From: Brevundimonas sp. UBA4609
GTDB taxonomy: Bacteria > Pseudomonadota > Alphaproteobacteria > Caulobacterales > Caulobacteraceae
DNA length: 12,381 bases
Reading direction: 5' to 3'
NCBI GenBank assembly: GCA_002386585.1
Contig: DGIZ01000077.1
Span: forward strand, 1-12,381
The notes below the pieces were generated by a model. It had not been told where the DNA came from and did not search any database. It saw nothing but the letters and a program-made list of their open reading frames with translations. Positions 6,748 through 12,329 of the stretch are shown piece after piece. The position numbers and the translations under genes are program-made. Position 1 is the first letter of the stretch. Each line of letters starts with the position of its first letter.

Positions 6748-7419
6748 TTGGAACAAGCTGTGTGGGAGAGCCGGGCGGGACGCCGGGCTTTGGAGGGGCC
6801 GCTGTTCGCCCCGGATCGAAGATTGAATCCTGACCGTCGCCGACGGCCCTGGTCGGCGCCAGCCGATGACGCCGAAGGCCAGCGAAATCGCGCTCTGGCC
6901 GCCTGGATCGATCACGAGACGCGGGCGCGTCTGCTGGTCACGCGGGCGCTGGAGGTGGCGTGGATGAATGAGGCGGCCCGCATGCTTCAGGCGGACGACG
7001 ATCTGTTCAAGGTCGAGGGCGGTCGGTTGGCGACCCGTTCCCGCGCCCTGCCTCGTCTGATGTCGCAAGCGCGCGCGGATGAGGCGCGATGCCTGACCGC
7101 GCCGGGTTCGGACGGCCGGACCTGGGTGCTGTGGGCGCGCGAGGTGGCCTCGGCGCCGAACTGCCTGATCGGCCTGACCGTGCAATGCGTCGGCGGGGCT
7201 GTCCGCTTCCAGGCCCTGATCGAGACCCACCTGCTGTCGCCCTCCGAAGGGCGGATCGTGGAGATGCTGCTGGCGGGACATGAGACCGGCCGCATCGCCC
7301 AGATCATGGACGTCTCGCTTGAGACCGTGCGCTCTCATCTCAAGCGGGCCTATCAGAAGATGGGCGTGCGCAGCCGGGGCGAACTGTTCGCCCAGGCCCT
7401 GGCCTTCGTCGTGCCCTGA
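6748..7419 (+). CDS. LuxR-type HTH transcriptional regulator with PAS-like N-terminal domain
   Basis: The C-terminal 60 residues are a GerE/LuxR helix-turn-helix: LLSPSEGRIVEMLLAGHETG (162-181), then AQIMDVSLETVRSHLKRAYQ, with recognition helix about 190-206, and the closing KMGVRSRGEL. The preceding part (about 50-146) has a degenerate PAS-like pattern, including LEVAWMNEAARML and a GGRL turn, and no receiver domain. It is probably a cytoplasmic DNA-binding regulator that senses an unknown signal. The start is uncertain. The frame opens with a GTG at 6676 directly after an in-frame TGA, but its first codons are unlike the rest in base use. TTG at 6748 is chosen because GGAG lies eight bases upstream (6736-6739); GTG 6760 is another option. 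There is no in-frame ATG before residue 73, inside the PAS-like region. It is convergent with the next gene. Targets are unknown; the inverted repeat upstream suggests autoregulation. Confidence 0.85.
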   Translation: MEQAVWESRAGRRALEGPLFAPDRRLNPDRRRRPWSAPADDAEGQRNRALAAWIDHETRARLLVTRALEVAWMNEAARMLQADDDLFKVEGGRLATRSRALPRLMSQARADEARCLTAPGSDGRTWVLWAREVASAPNCLIGLTVQCVGGAVRFQALIETHLLSPSEGRIVEMLLAGHETGRIAQIMDVSLETVRSHLKRAYQKMGVRSRGELFAQALAFVVP

Positions 7420-7429
7420 ACGAGGGGGC

Positions 7430-7702
7430 TTAGGGCGCGGTCGGCGCCGTCAGCGGAGCCGCTCCGCCTTCGACCGGCGCGGAGGTTGCGGCCGGAGCTT
7501 CGACCGTCTTGTCGAACAGCAACGGCCCCATGGCGAAGGCCGCGACGGCGGCGCCCGCCGACAGCGCCAGCACGGCCACGACCCCATAGGCGATCAGCGA
7601 ACGCGACCGACGACGGCGAAAACCGCCCGGCCGCACGTTGCGCACCAGCACATAGGGGCGGTTCGTGAAGGCTTCGGAGCCGATGATGTTGTGCTGGGAC
7701 AA
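7430..7702 (-). CDS. Small single-pass membrane protein of unknown function
   Basis: This is a protein of about 90 residues that I cannot assign to a family. From the chosen start it has a polar N-terminus (SQHNIIGSEAFTNRPYVLV), a very basic stretch GGFRRRRSRS (about 27-36), one hydrophobic helix LIAYGVVAVLALSAGAAVAAF (37-57), and a Pro/Ala-rich tail ending TAPTAP. The arginine cluster directly before the helix predicts an inner-membrane anchor with the N-terminus in the cytoplasm. The start TTG at 7702 is chosen because GGGAG lies seven bases upstream. The frame stays open to a GTG at 7798, but that codon lies in the loop of a perfect hairpin and has no Shine-Dalgarno. It follows the 7876-8406 lipoprotein gene on the same strand and is convergent with the LuxR-type gene, whose stop lies about 10 bases away. 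No function is proposed. Confidence 0.6.
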   Translation of the reverse strand: MSQHNIIGSEAFTNRPYVLVRNVRPGGFRRRRSRSLIAYGVVAVLALSAGAAVAAFAMGPLLFDKTVEAPAATSAPVEGGAAPLTAPTAP

Positions 7703-7786
7703 GAAGACGCTCCCGACTTTCCTTGAACGGAGCGGCTCACAGAGCGGCTTCTTGGGGCCAAAGGATGGCGAACGCCGGTCAAACGA

Positions 7787-7815
7787 CGACGGCCGCACGA
7801 GGAGCGCGGCCGTCG
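7787..7815. other. Perfect 10-base-pair hairpin CGACGGCCGC / GCGGCCGTCG
   Basis: Arms 7787-7796 and 7806-7815 pair perfectly around a 9-base loop. On the plus strand AAAAA follows (7816-7820), so on the minus strand the T run comes before the stem. This is the reverse of an intrinsic terminator on either strand. It lies between two minus-strand envelope genes and could protect the 3' end of the upstream message or be a protein site. Confidence 0.5.
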
Positions 7816-7820
7816 AAAAA

Positions 7821-7865
7821 GGCTCAGCTAACGGCTCAGTTTATGGCTACGCTAACGGCTAAGCC
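7821..7865. repeat. Degenerate tandem 12-base repeat beginning GGCT
   Basis: Read on the plus strand there are three consecutive 12-base units, GGCTCAGCTAAC, GGCTCAGTTTAT and GGCTACGCTAAC, followed by GGCTAAGCC. GCTAACGGCT recurs at 7827-7836 and 7851-7860. On the minus strand GGCTTAG (7865-7859) can pair with CTGAGCC (7827-7821), followed by TTTTT (7820-7816). It might therefore act as a weak long-loop terminator (31-base loop) for the lipoprotein gene that stops at 7876. Confidence 0.5.
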
Positions 7866-7875
7866 GGGGCGGGTT

Positions 7876-8406
7876 TCAGCCGCCGAGCGTCACATTGACG
7901 GCCCGGCCGCCGCGCGTCTGGACCCGGCGCATCAACACCATGACGTCGTCGTCGGCCTTGACCGGGGCGATCAGGAACCAGCTTCCGTCCGGTAGGTTCG
8001 AGAAGCGGAAGCCGCCCTCGGCGCACGGCTCGGCCCGCTCGAAGGACCGGTAGTCCGCGCCCTGTTCGCCCGCCGAACGCGCGCGCACGACGGCGGCCGG
8101 GACGGCGGCGCGGTCCGAGGCGCCGTACAGGCGATCGATCCGGGCGCGGGTGTAGCGGGTGTCCGGGATCAGGCCGACGTTGCCGGCGCACTGGAAGGCG
8201 CGGCCGTCCTGGACGAAGGTCACGCGGCCCTCGATCGAGGCCTGACCCGCACGAGCGGACCAGGCGAAGTCGTCGGCGTTGAAGACGGCAGGTCCGACGG
8301 CCGCGCCGCCCATGGGCGTGGTGGCGCAGGCGGACAGGGCCAGCCCGCCGATGGCGACGGCGACAAGGCTCTTGAAGGGGACGGGCGAGCGCGAGGAGGT
8401 GGTCAT
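7876..8406 (-). CDS. Putative lipoprotein with beta-sandwich-like domain, unknown function
   Basis: The protein has 176 residues. The signal peptide (FKSLVAVAIGGLALSAC, about 11-27) ends in the lipobox LSAC with Cys27 as the acylated residue, and Ala at +2 predicts the outer membrane. The mature part is rich in beta-prone segments: SIEGRVTFVQDGRAFQCAG (about 57-75), then IPDTRYTRARIDRLYG, and late GGFRFSNLPDGSWFLIAPV. The last segment resembles the carboxypeptidase-regulatory-like or transthyretin-type sandwich, where a G-x-F-x-F-x-x-L-P-x-G pattern is common; this is an inference from pattern only. The two cysteines after the signal peptide (in FQCAG and EPCAEGG) could be disulfide bonded. 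The ATG at 8406 is chosen because GGGAG lies eight bases upstream and it starts the signal peptide cleanly; the frame to 8538 adds unlikely sequence. It is probably the first gene before the 7430-7702 membrane protein and divergent from ilvA. I do not recognise a named family. Confidence 0.8.
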   Translation of the reverse strand: MTTSSRSPVPFKSLVAVAIGGLALSACATTPMGGAAVGPAVFNADDFAWSARAGQASIEGRVTFVQDGRAFQCAGNVGLIPDTRYTRARIDRLYGASDRAAVPAAVVRARSAGEQGADYRSFERAEPCAEGGFRFSNLPDGSWFLIAPVKADDDVMVLMRRVQTRGGRAVNVTLGG

Positions 8407-8555
8407 GAGGGCGGCTCCCGGTTTCAGTTCAGGCGTCGACCCGGCATGACCTTGGGGGACGGGGCGAGTCAAGGTTGCTCGCCGTCTCGTGCTGCTCCAC
8501 AAGAGGATCGTAGACCGGACGAAAGAGGCCGGCCGCAAACAAAATCAGGGACTTC

Positions 8556-9758
8556 ATGACCGTCACCATCGACGACATCCGCGCGGCGCAAAAACGCATC
8601 GCCGGCCAGGTCGACCGCACGCCCGTCCGCTATTCCCGCCGCCTGTCGCAACTGACCGGCGCCGAGATCTGGATCAAGTTCGACAATCTGCACTTCACCG
8701 GCAGCTTTAAGGAGCGCGGCGCCCTGAACCGGCTGCTGCAGCTGACGCCGGACGAGAAGAAGCGCGGCGTCGTCGCCGCCTCGGCGGGCAACCACGCCCA
8801 GGCCCTGGCCTATCACGGCGGCCGTCTGGGCGTGCCCGTGACCATCGTCATGCCCGAGGGCACCCCCTTCGTGAAGGTGGACGGTACCCGGGCCCATGGC
8901 GCCAATGTCGTCATCCACGGTCTCGACTTCTCCGGCTCGACCGAGGAGGCCAGGCGGCTTCAGGCCGAGCACGGCTATGTCTTCGTCTCGGCCTTCGACG
9001 ACGAGGGCATCGTCGCGGGGCAGGGGGTCTGCGGCCTGGAGTTTCTGGAGGACGCGCCGGACCTCGACGCCCTGATCATCCCCATCGGCGGCGGCGGACT
9101 GATCGCCGGCAGCGCCGTCGCCGCCAAGGCGGTCAAGCCGGACATCAAGGTCTTCGGCGTCGAGGCGGCGCGCTATCCTTCTTTCACCGCGCGCCGTCGT
9201 GGCGAACCGGCTCAATGCAGCGGCCAGACCATCGCCGAGGGCATCGCCATCAAGGCCGTGGGGGAAATCCCCTTCGCCCTGGCCGACAGCCTGATCGACG
9301 AGGTCTTCGTCTGCGAGGAAGCCGACTTCGAAAAGGGCGTGGCCCTGCTGGCGACGCTGGAGAAGACGGTGGCCGAGGGGGCCGGGGCCGGCGGTCTGGC
9401 CGCCATCCTGGCCAATCCCGAGCGTTTCAAGGGCATGAAGATCGGCGTCGAGCTGACCGGCGGCAACATCGACGCCCGGATGCTGGCGGTGGTGCTGAAC
9501 CGCGAAATGGTGCGCGAAAAGCGGTTGATCGTCTACCGCATCCTGGGCGACGACCGTCCCGGAATGCTGTCGGCCATGGCCGCCGTCATCGGCGGGCTGG
9601 GCGGCAACATCATCGACGTGGTGCACAACCGGCTGGCGCTGGACGTGCCCGCCAAGGGGGCGGAGTTCGACATCATGGTCGAGACCCGCGACTCCCGTCA
9701 TGCCGAGGAAATCGGCGCCGCCTTGAAGGACCAGGGTTATGAACTTCGCATGGGCTAA
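8556..9758 (+). CDS. ilvA: Threonine ammonia-lyase, PLP-dependent, with C-terminal ACT domain
   Basis: The 400-residue enzyme deaminates L-threonine to 2-oxobutanoate and ammonia, the first step of isoleucine biosynthesis, in the cytoplasm. The fold-type II PLP domain (about 1-315) has GSFKERGA with Schiff-base Lys52, SAGNHAQ (76-82), the phosphate loop IGGGGLIAG (177-185) and TGGNID near the pyridine nitrogen (301-306). A single ACT domain follows (about 324-398; YRILGDDRPGMLSAMAAVIG), as in the medium-length form of about 400 residues rather than the 500-residue biosynthetic form with two regulatory repeats. Allosteric control, probably by a branched-chain amino acid, is expected from the family but not shown. 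The ATG at 8556 has AGGGA five bases upstream. Its last 20 bases overlap the start of the FKBP gene. No other isoleucine genes are adjacent, so a catabolic role cannot be excluded. Confidence 0.95.
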   Translation: MTVTIDDIRAAQKRIAGQVDRTPVRYSRRLSQLTGAEIWIKFDNLHFTGSFKERGALNRLLQLTPDEKKRGVVAASAGNHAQALAYHGGRLGVPVTIVMPEGTPFVKVDGTRAHGANVVIHGLDFSGSTEEARRLQAEHGYVFVSAFDDEGIVAGQGVCGLEFLEDAPDLDALIIPIGGGGLIAGSAVAAKAVKPDIKVFGVEAARYPSFTARRRGEPAQCSGQTIAEGIAIKAVGEIPFALADSLIDEVFVCEEADFEKGVALLATLEKTVAEGAGAGGLAAILANPERFKGMKIGVELTGGNIDARMLAVVLNREMVREKRLIVYRILGDDRPGMLSAMAAVIGGLGGNIIDVVHNRLALDVPAKGAEFDIMVETRDSRHAEEIGAALKDQGYELRMG

Positions 9759-10281
9759 GCGCCCCCTCGGCGCCGCCCTGGCCGCGTCCGCCCTTCTGGC
9801 CCTGGCCGCCTGCGGCCGCCCGGCCGCCGCGCCCGAAGACCTAGCCAAGAACGCCGCCGAATCCGCCGCCTTCATGAAGCAGAACGCGACGGAGGAGGGG
9901 GTCCAGACCCTGCCTTCCGGCCTGCAGTACAAGGTCGTGGTTTCTGGTCCGAAGGGCGGCGTCAGCCCGGATCGCAACGATCTGGTTAAGGTCGACTATG
10001 AAGGCACGCTGACCGACGGCACGGTGTTCGACAGTTCGTTCAAGCGGGGCGCGCCCGCCGTCTTCTCGCCCGAGGGCGTGGTGCCCGGCTGGACCGAGGC
10101 CCTGCAGATGATGAAGCCCGGCGACGAGTGGATTCTCTTCCTGCCGCCCGAACTGGGTTACGGCGAGAGAGGCGGCCCGCCGACGATCCCCGGCAATGCG
10201 GTGCTGGTGTTTCGGCTGAAGCTGCTGGACGTGGCGCCGGTCCCCGGCGGCGGCCGGGGCGTGGGCCAGGCGAGCGTCTAA
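9739..10281 (+). CDS. FKBP-type peptidyl-prolyl cis-trans isomerase, lipoprotein
   Basis: This 180-residue exported prolyl isomerase would help fold envelope proteins. A signal peptide (about 6-24) ends in the lipobox LAAC with Cys25; Gly at +2 allows outer-membrane sorting. A linker with a short FkpA-like region (EDLAKNAAESAAFMKQNATEEG) precedes the FKBP domain at about 58-166. The active-site set maps well onto human FKBP12: Tyr87 (Y26), Phe97 and Asp98 (F36, D37), Phe109 (F46), Val114-Val115 (V55-I56), Trp118 (W59), Tyr141 (Y82) and Phe158 (F99). It should therefore be catalytically competent. A Gly/Val-rich tail ends the protein. The start ATG at 9739 lies inside ilvA, with AAGGA eight bases upstream; the 20-base overlap in another frame implies translational coupling. 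There is no functional link to threonine deamination that I know of. The stop is directly followed by a REP-like element. Confidence 0.93.
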   Translation: MNFAWAKRPLGAALAASALLALAACGRPAAAPEDLAKNAAESAAFMKQNATEEGVQTLPSGLQYKVVVSGPKGGVSPDRNDLVKVDYEGTLTDGTVFDSSFKRGAPAVFSPEGVVPGWTEALQMMKPGDEWILFLPPELGYGERGGPPTIPGNAVLVFRLKLLDVAPVPGGGRGVGQASV

Positions 10282-10285
10282 TCTT

Positions 10286-10338
10286 CCTTCTCCCCTTGTG
10301 GGAGAAGGTGGCTCGCGAAGCGAGACGGATGAGGGGTG
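10286..10338 (+). repeat. REP-like palindromic element, copy 1
   Basis: This 53-base element starts CCTTCTCCC-CTTGT-GGGAGAAGG, a perfect 9-base-pair hairpin. A second hairpin, CTCGC-GAA-GCGAG, follows, and the element ends CGGATGAGGGGTG. It lies 5 bases after the FKBP stop, faces copy 2 in inverted orientation, and the two share 40 of 53 positions. This type of intergenic repeat is common in alphaproteobacterial genomes (established knowledge). The first stem could also protect or end the ilvA-FKBP message, but no T tract follows. Confidence 0.85.
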
Positions 10339-10400
10339 GCGTCGCGGTGGCTTGAAGGTGTGATCAGGCCGGCGCCCCTCATTTCTGATTGTCGCGCCGA

Positions 10401-10453
10401 CACCCCTCATCCGAGCGCCTCCGGCGCCCATCTTCTCCCTCAAGAGGAGAAGG
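10401..10453 (-). repeat. REP-like palindromic element, copy 2 (inverted), overlapping the queG 3' end
   Basis: Read on the minus strand, this 53-base element starts CCTTCTCCT-CTTGA-GGGAGAAG, has the inner hairpin GCGCC-GGA-GGCGC and ends CGGATGAGGGGTG, colinear with copy 1 without gaps. The inner stem differs from copy 1 at four of five pairs but stays paired. It contains the queG stop codon (10440-10442) and encodes the last residues of QueG. Between the copies (10374-10382) a further GCCCCTCAT could be a remnant of a third end. Confidence 0.85.
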
Positions 10454-11555
10454 ACCATTCCTGTCTGACCTCTTCGTCCGTTTCCTGCGCCAGCCGCCCG
10501 GCGCGTTCGGCCTCGAACTTCTCCGGCGATAGCTGCGACAGCGCCCAGACCGCCGCCCCGCGCACCACAGGCGCCGGATCGTCCAGCAGCCGCTGGACCG
10601 CTTCGATCAACGCCGCCTCGCCCGAGTTCCCCGCCGCATACAGCACGTTGCGAATGAAGCGATCTCGCCCGATCCGCTTGACCGGGCTCTTGGTGAACAG
10701 GGCGCGGAAGGCGGCATCGTCCAGCGCCAGCAGGTCCGCCAGCGGGGGCGACTTCAGCGCGTCGCGCGCGTGCAGCCGCGCCTCCGATGCGCCCTGCGCG
10801 AACTTGTTCCAGGGGCAGGCGGCCAGACAGTCGTCGCAGCCGTAGATGCGGTTGCCCGTCGCGGCGCGGAACTCGCGCGGCCAGGCGCCCGCGTATTCGA
10901 TGGTCAGATAGGACAGGCACCGCCGGGCGTCGATCTGGAACGGCGCCGGAAAGGCCTGCGTCGGACAGGCGTCCAGACAGGCGGTGCAGCGGCCGCAGTG
11001 CTCGACCTCGGCCTCGTCCGGCTCGATCTCGGCGGCGGTCAGGATCACGCCCAGGAACAGCCAGTTGCCGTGGGTGCGGCTGAGCAGATTGGTATGCTTG
11101 CCCTGCCAGCCCAGGCCCGCCCGCTGGGCCAGCGGCTTCTCCATCAGGGGGGCGGTGTCGACGAAGACCTTGACCTCCTGGCCCAGCCGGGCGGCGATCT
11201 GACCGGCCAGGATCTTCAGCCGCCCCTTGATGACCTCATGATAGTCGTCGCCGCGCGCATAGACGGAGATATAGCCCGCCGACGCCTCCTCCAGTTCGGG
11301 CCGGGGGTCTTCGTCCGGTCCGTAGTTCATGCCCAGGACGATGGCGGTCCGGGCGCCGTCCCACATGGCGGTGGGGTGGGCGCGGCGCTCCAGCGTCGTC
11401 TCCATCCAGCCCATGTCGCCGTGGCGGCCCGCATCGACGAAATGGGCCAGCTTCTCTCCCGCGCTCCACGGATCGCCGGCCGAGGCGAAGCGGCACACGC
11501 CGAAACCCAGGTCGGCGGCGCGCTGTCGGATGAAGATGCGGGGATCGGCCGCCAT
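10440..11555 (-). CDS. queG: Epoxyqueuosine reductase
   Basis: The 371-residue cobalamin-dependent enzyme reduces epoxyqueuosine to queuosine at the wobble position of tRNAs with GUN anticodons, the last step of queuosine synthesis, in the cytoplasm. The N-terminal domain holds FVDTAPLMEKPLAQRAGLGW (131-150) with the conserved Asp133 and the GWQGKHTNLL motif. The ferredoxin-like part has two [4Fe-4S] sites: CGRCTACLDACP (Cys187, 190, 193, 197) and, later, Cys213 in RRCLSYLTIE with YGCDDCLAACPWN (Cys240, 243, 247). A HEAT-like helical tail (about 285-350; RNVLYAAGNSGEAALIEAV) completes the family pattern, and length is normal. The start ATG 11555 gives the usual N-terminus, though without a strong Shine-Dalgarno. 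It lies 25 bases after fzlA on the same strand, so the two are probably cotranscribed. The final residues (SFSS) come from a REP-like element. Confidence 0.96.
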   Translation of the reverse strand: MAADPRIFIRQRAADLGFGVCRFASAGDPWSAGEKLAHFVDAGRHGDMGWMETTLERRAHPTAMWDGARTAIVLGMNYGPDEDPRPELEEASAGYISVYARGDDYHEVIKGRLKILAGQIAARLGQEVKVFVDTAPLMEKPLAQRAGLGWQGKHTNLLSRTHGNWLFLGVILTAAEIEPDEAEVEHCGRCTACLDACPTQAFPAPFQIDARRCLSYLTIEYAGAWPREFRAATGNRIYGCDDCLAACPWNKFAQGASEARLHARDALKSPPLADLLALDDAAFRALFTKSPVKRIGRDRFIRNVLYAAGNSGEAALIEAVQRLLDDPAPVVRGAAVWALSQLSPEKFEAERAGRLAQETDEEVRQEWSFSS

Positions 11556-11580
11556 GAGGGCGCTTTAGCCCCCGTTGACC

Positions 11581-12267
11581 TCAGAAGTCGAGGTCGGCGT
11601 ACCAGGGCGCAGGCTGCACGCCGGGGAAGCGATCGCCGAGAAGGGGGCGGAAACAGGGGCGCGACTTCAGCTTGGAATACCACAGCTTCAGCGACGGCCA
11701 GGACGCCCAGGCGACCTCGCCGAAATAGTCGAGCACGGACAGATGGCCCGCCGCGATCAGATCGGCCTGGCTGAGACGACGTCCGGCCAACCATTCACGC
11801 CCGGCCGCCAGAGGCTCCAGCGTCGACAGATGGCTTTTGAGCGCCTCGCGGCCTTCTCGCAGCATCCGGGCGTCGGGCGACCCCAGCCGCAGCAGGGGCT
11901 TCTCCATCCGCTCATGCAGCAGGACGGCGTCGACCTCATCGGTGAAACGGCGGCTGAACCAGGTCGCCAGACGGCGCGCTTCGGCGCGCTCAGCCGGATC
12001 GGACGGCAGCAGGAAGTCGCCCTTGGTGCGGTCCTCCAGCCAGCCCAGGATGGCGTCCAGCTCGCACAGGACCAGCGGACGGTTCTTCTCCGTCACGGTC
12101 AGCACCGGCGGCATTCCCGACGGATTCATCTCGAACAGGGGGCAGTCGTCCTCCCATGGGCGGACGGCTTCTTCGCTATAGGCCGTCTTGGCCTCGCCCA
12201 GCGCCAGCCGCGCCGTGCGCGACGCGGGATGATAGGCGAAATGATAGAGGACGGCGGGCGTGGACAT
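11581..12267 (-). CDS. fzlA: GST-fold FtsZ-binding division protein, FzlA type
   Basis: The protein has 228 residues and a GST fold: a thioredoxin-like N-terminal domain (about 5-80; VLYHFAYHPASRTARLAL, GMPPVLTV with cis-Pro, LVLCELDAILGWLED) and a helical C-terminal domain ending PWYADLDF. The Y-H-x-x-x-x-P-x-S-R-T-x-R-L start and this C-terminal tail fit Caulobacter FzlA, an essential protein that binds FtsZ filaments, curves them and promotes constriction. As I remember the published Caulobacter mutants, Trp38, Glu119, Leu136, Arg140 and Asp227 matter for FtsZ binding or dimerisation. All five residues occur here at exactly those numbers; that recall is unverified. FzlA is not thought to be a working glutathione transferase. 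The ATG at 12267 has AAGG in GAAGGCGGACG just upstream. A CtrA-like site lies 27-42 bases before the start, fitting cell-cycle control. A plain GST of unknown function is the alternative. Confidence 0.8.
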   Translation of the reverse strand: MSTPAVLYHFAYHPASRTARLALGEAKTAYSEEAVRPWEDDCPLFEMNPSGMPPVLTVTEKNRPLVLCELDAILGWLEDRTKGDFLLPSDPAERAEARRLATWFSRRFTDEVDAVLLHERMEKPLLRLGSPDARMLREGREALKSHLSTLEPLAAGREWLAGRRLSQADLIAAGHLSVLDYFGEVAWASWPSLKLWYSKLKSRPCFRPLLGDRFPGVQPAPWYADLDF

Positions 12268-12293
12268 CGTCCGCCTTCATGCGCCCGCGCGCG

Positions 12294-12309
12294 TTAAGGC
12301 TCCGTTTAC
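12294..12309 (-). promoter_or_regulatory. CtrA-like binding site upstream of fzlA
   Basis: The plus strand reads TTAA-GGCTCCG-TTTAC, that is TTAA-N7-TTTAC. The minus strand reads TAAA-N7-TTAAC. The Caulobacter CtrA consensus is TTAA-N7-TTAAC, so one half-site is perfect and the other differs by one base, with the exact seven-base spacer. GCGCGC tracts flank it on both sides. It lies 27-42 bases before the fzlA start. Binding is inferred from the motif only. Confidence 0.45.
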
Positions 12310-12329
12310 CGCGCGCGATTGTCGCAGGC

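Noticed and set aside
6563..6826. Plus-strand frame from ATG 6563 with a zinc-ribbon-like CAAC...HEC segment
   Set aside because: It crosses the operator-like repeat and the start of the LuxR-type gene, the cysteine spacing fits no known zinc ribbon, and codon use is mixed.
7787..7820. Perfect hairpin plus A/T tract as an intrinsic terminator
   Set aside because: The T run lies before the stem on the minus strand, and A residues follow it on the plus strand, so neither strand has stem then T tract.
8469..9977. Minus-strand open frame of 502 codons over ilvA
   Set aside because: It is an antisense shadow; the plus strand encodes a full PLP enzyme with its ACT domain.
10286..10308. First REP hairpin as the terminator of the ilvA-FKBP operon
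   Set aside because: The stem is strong, but no T tract follows, and the same hairpin recurs in copy 2 as part of a repeat family.
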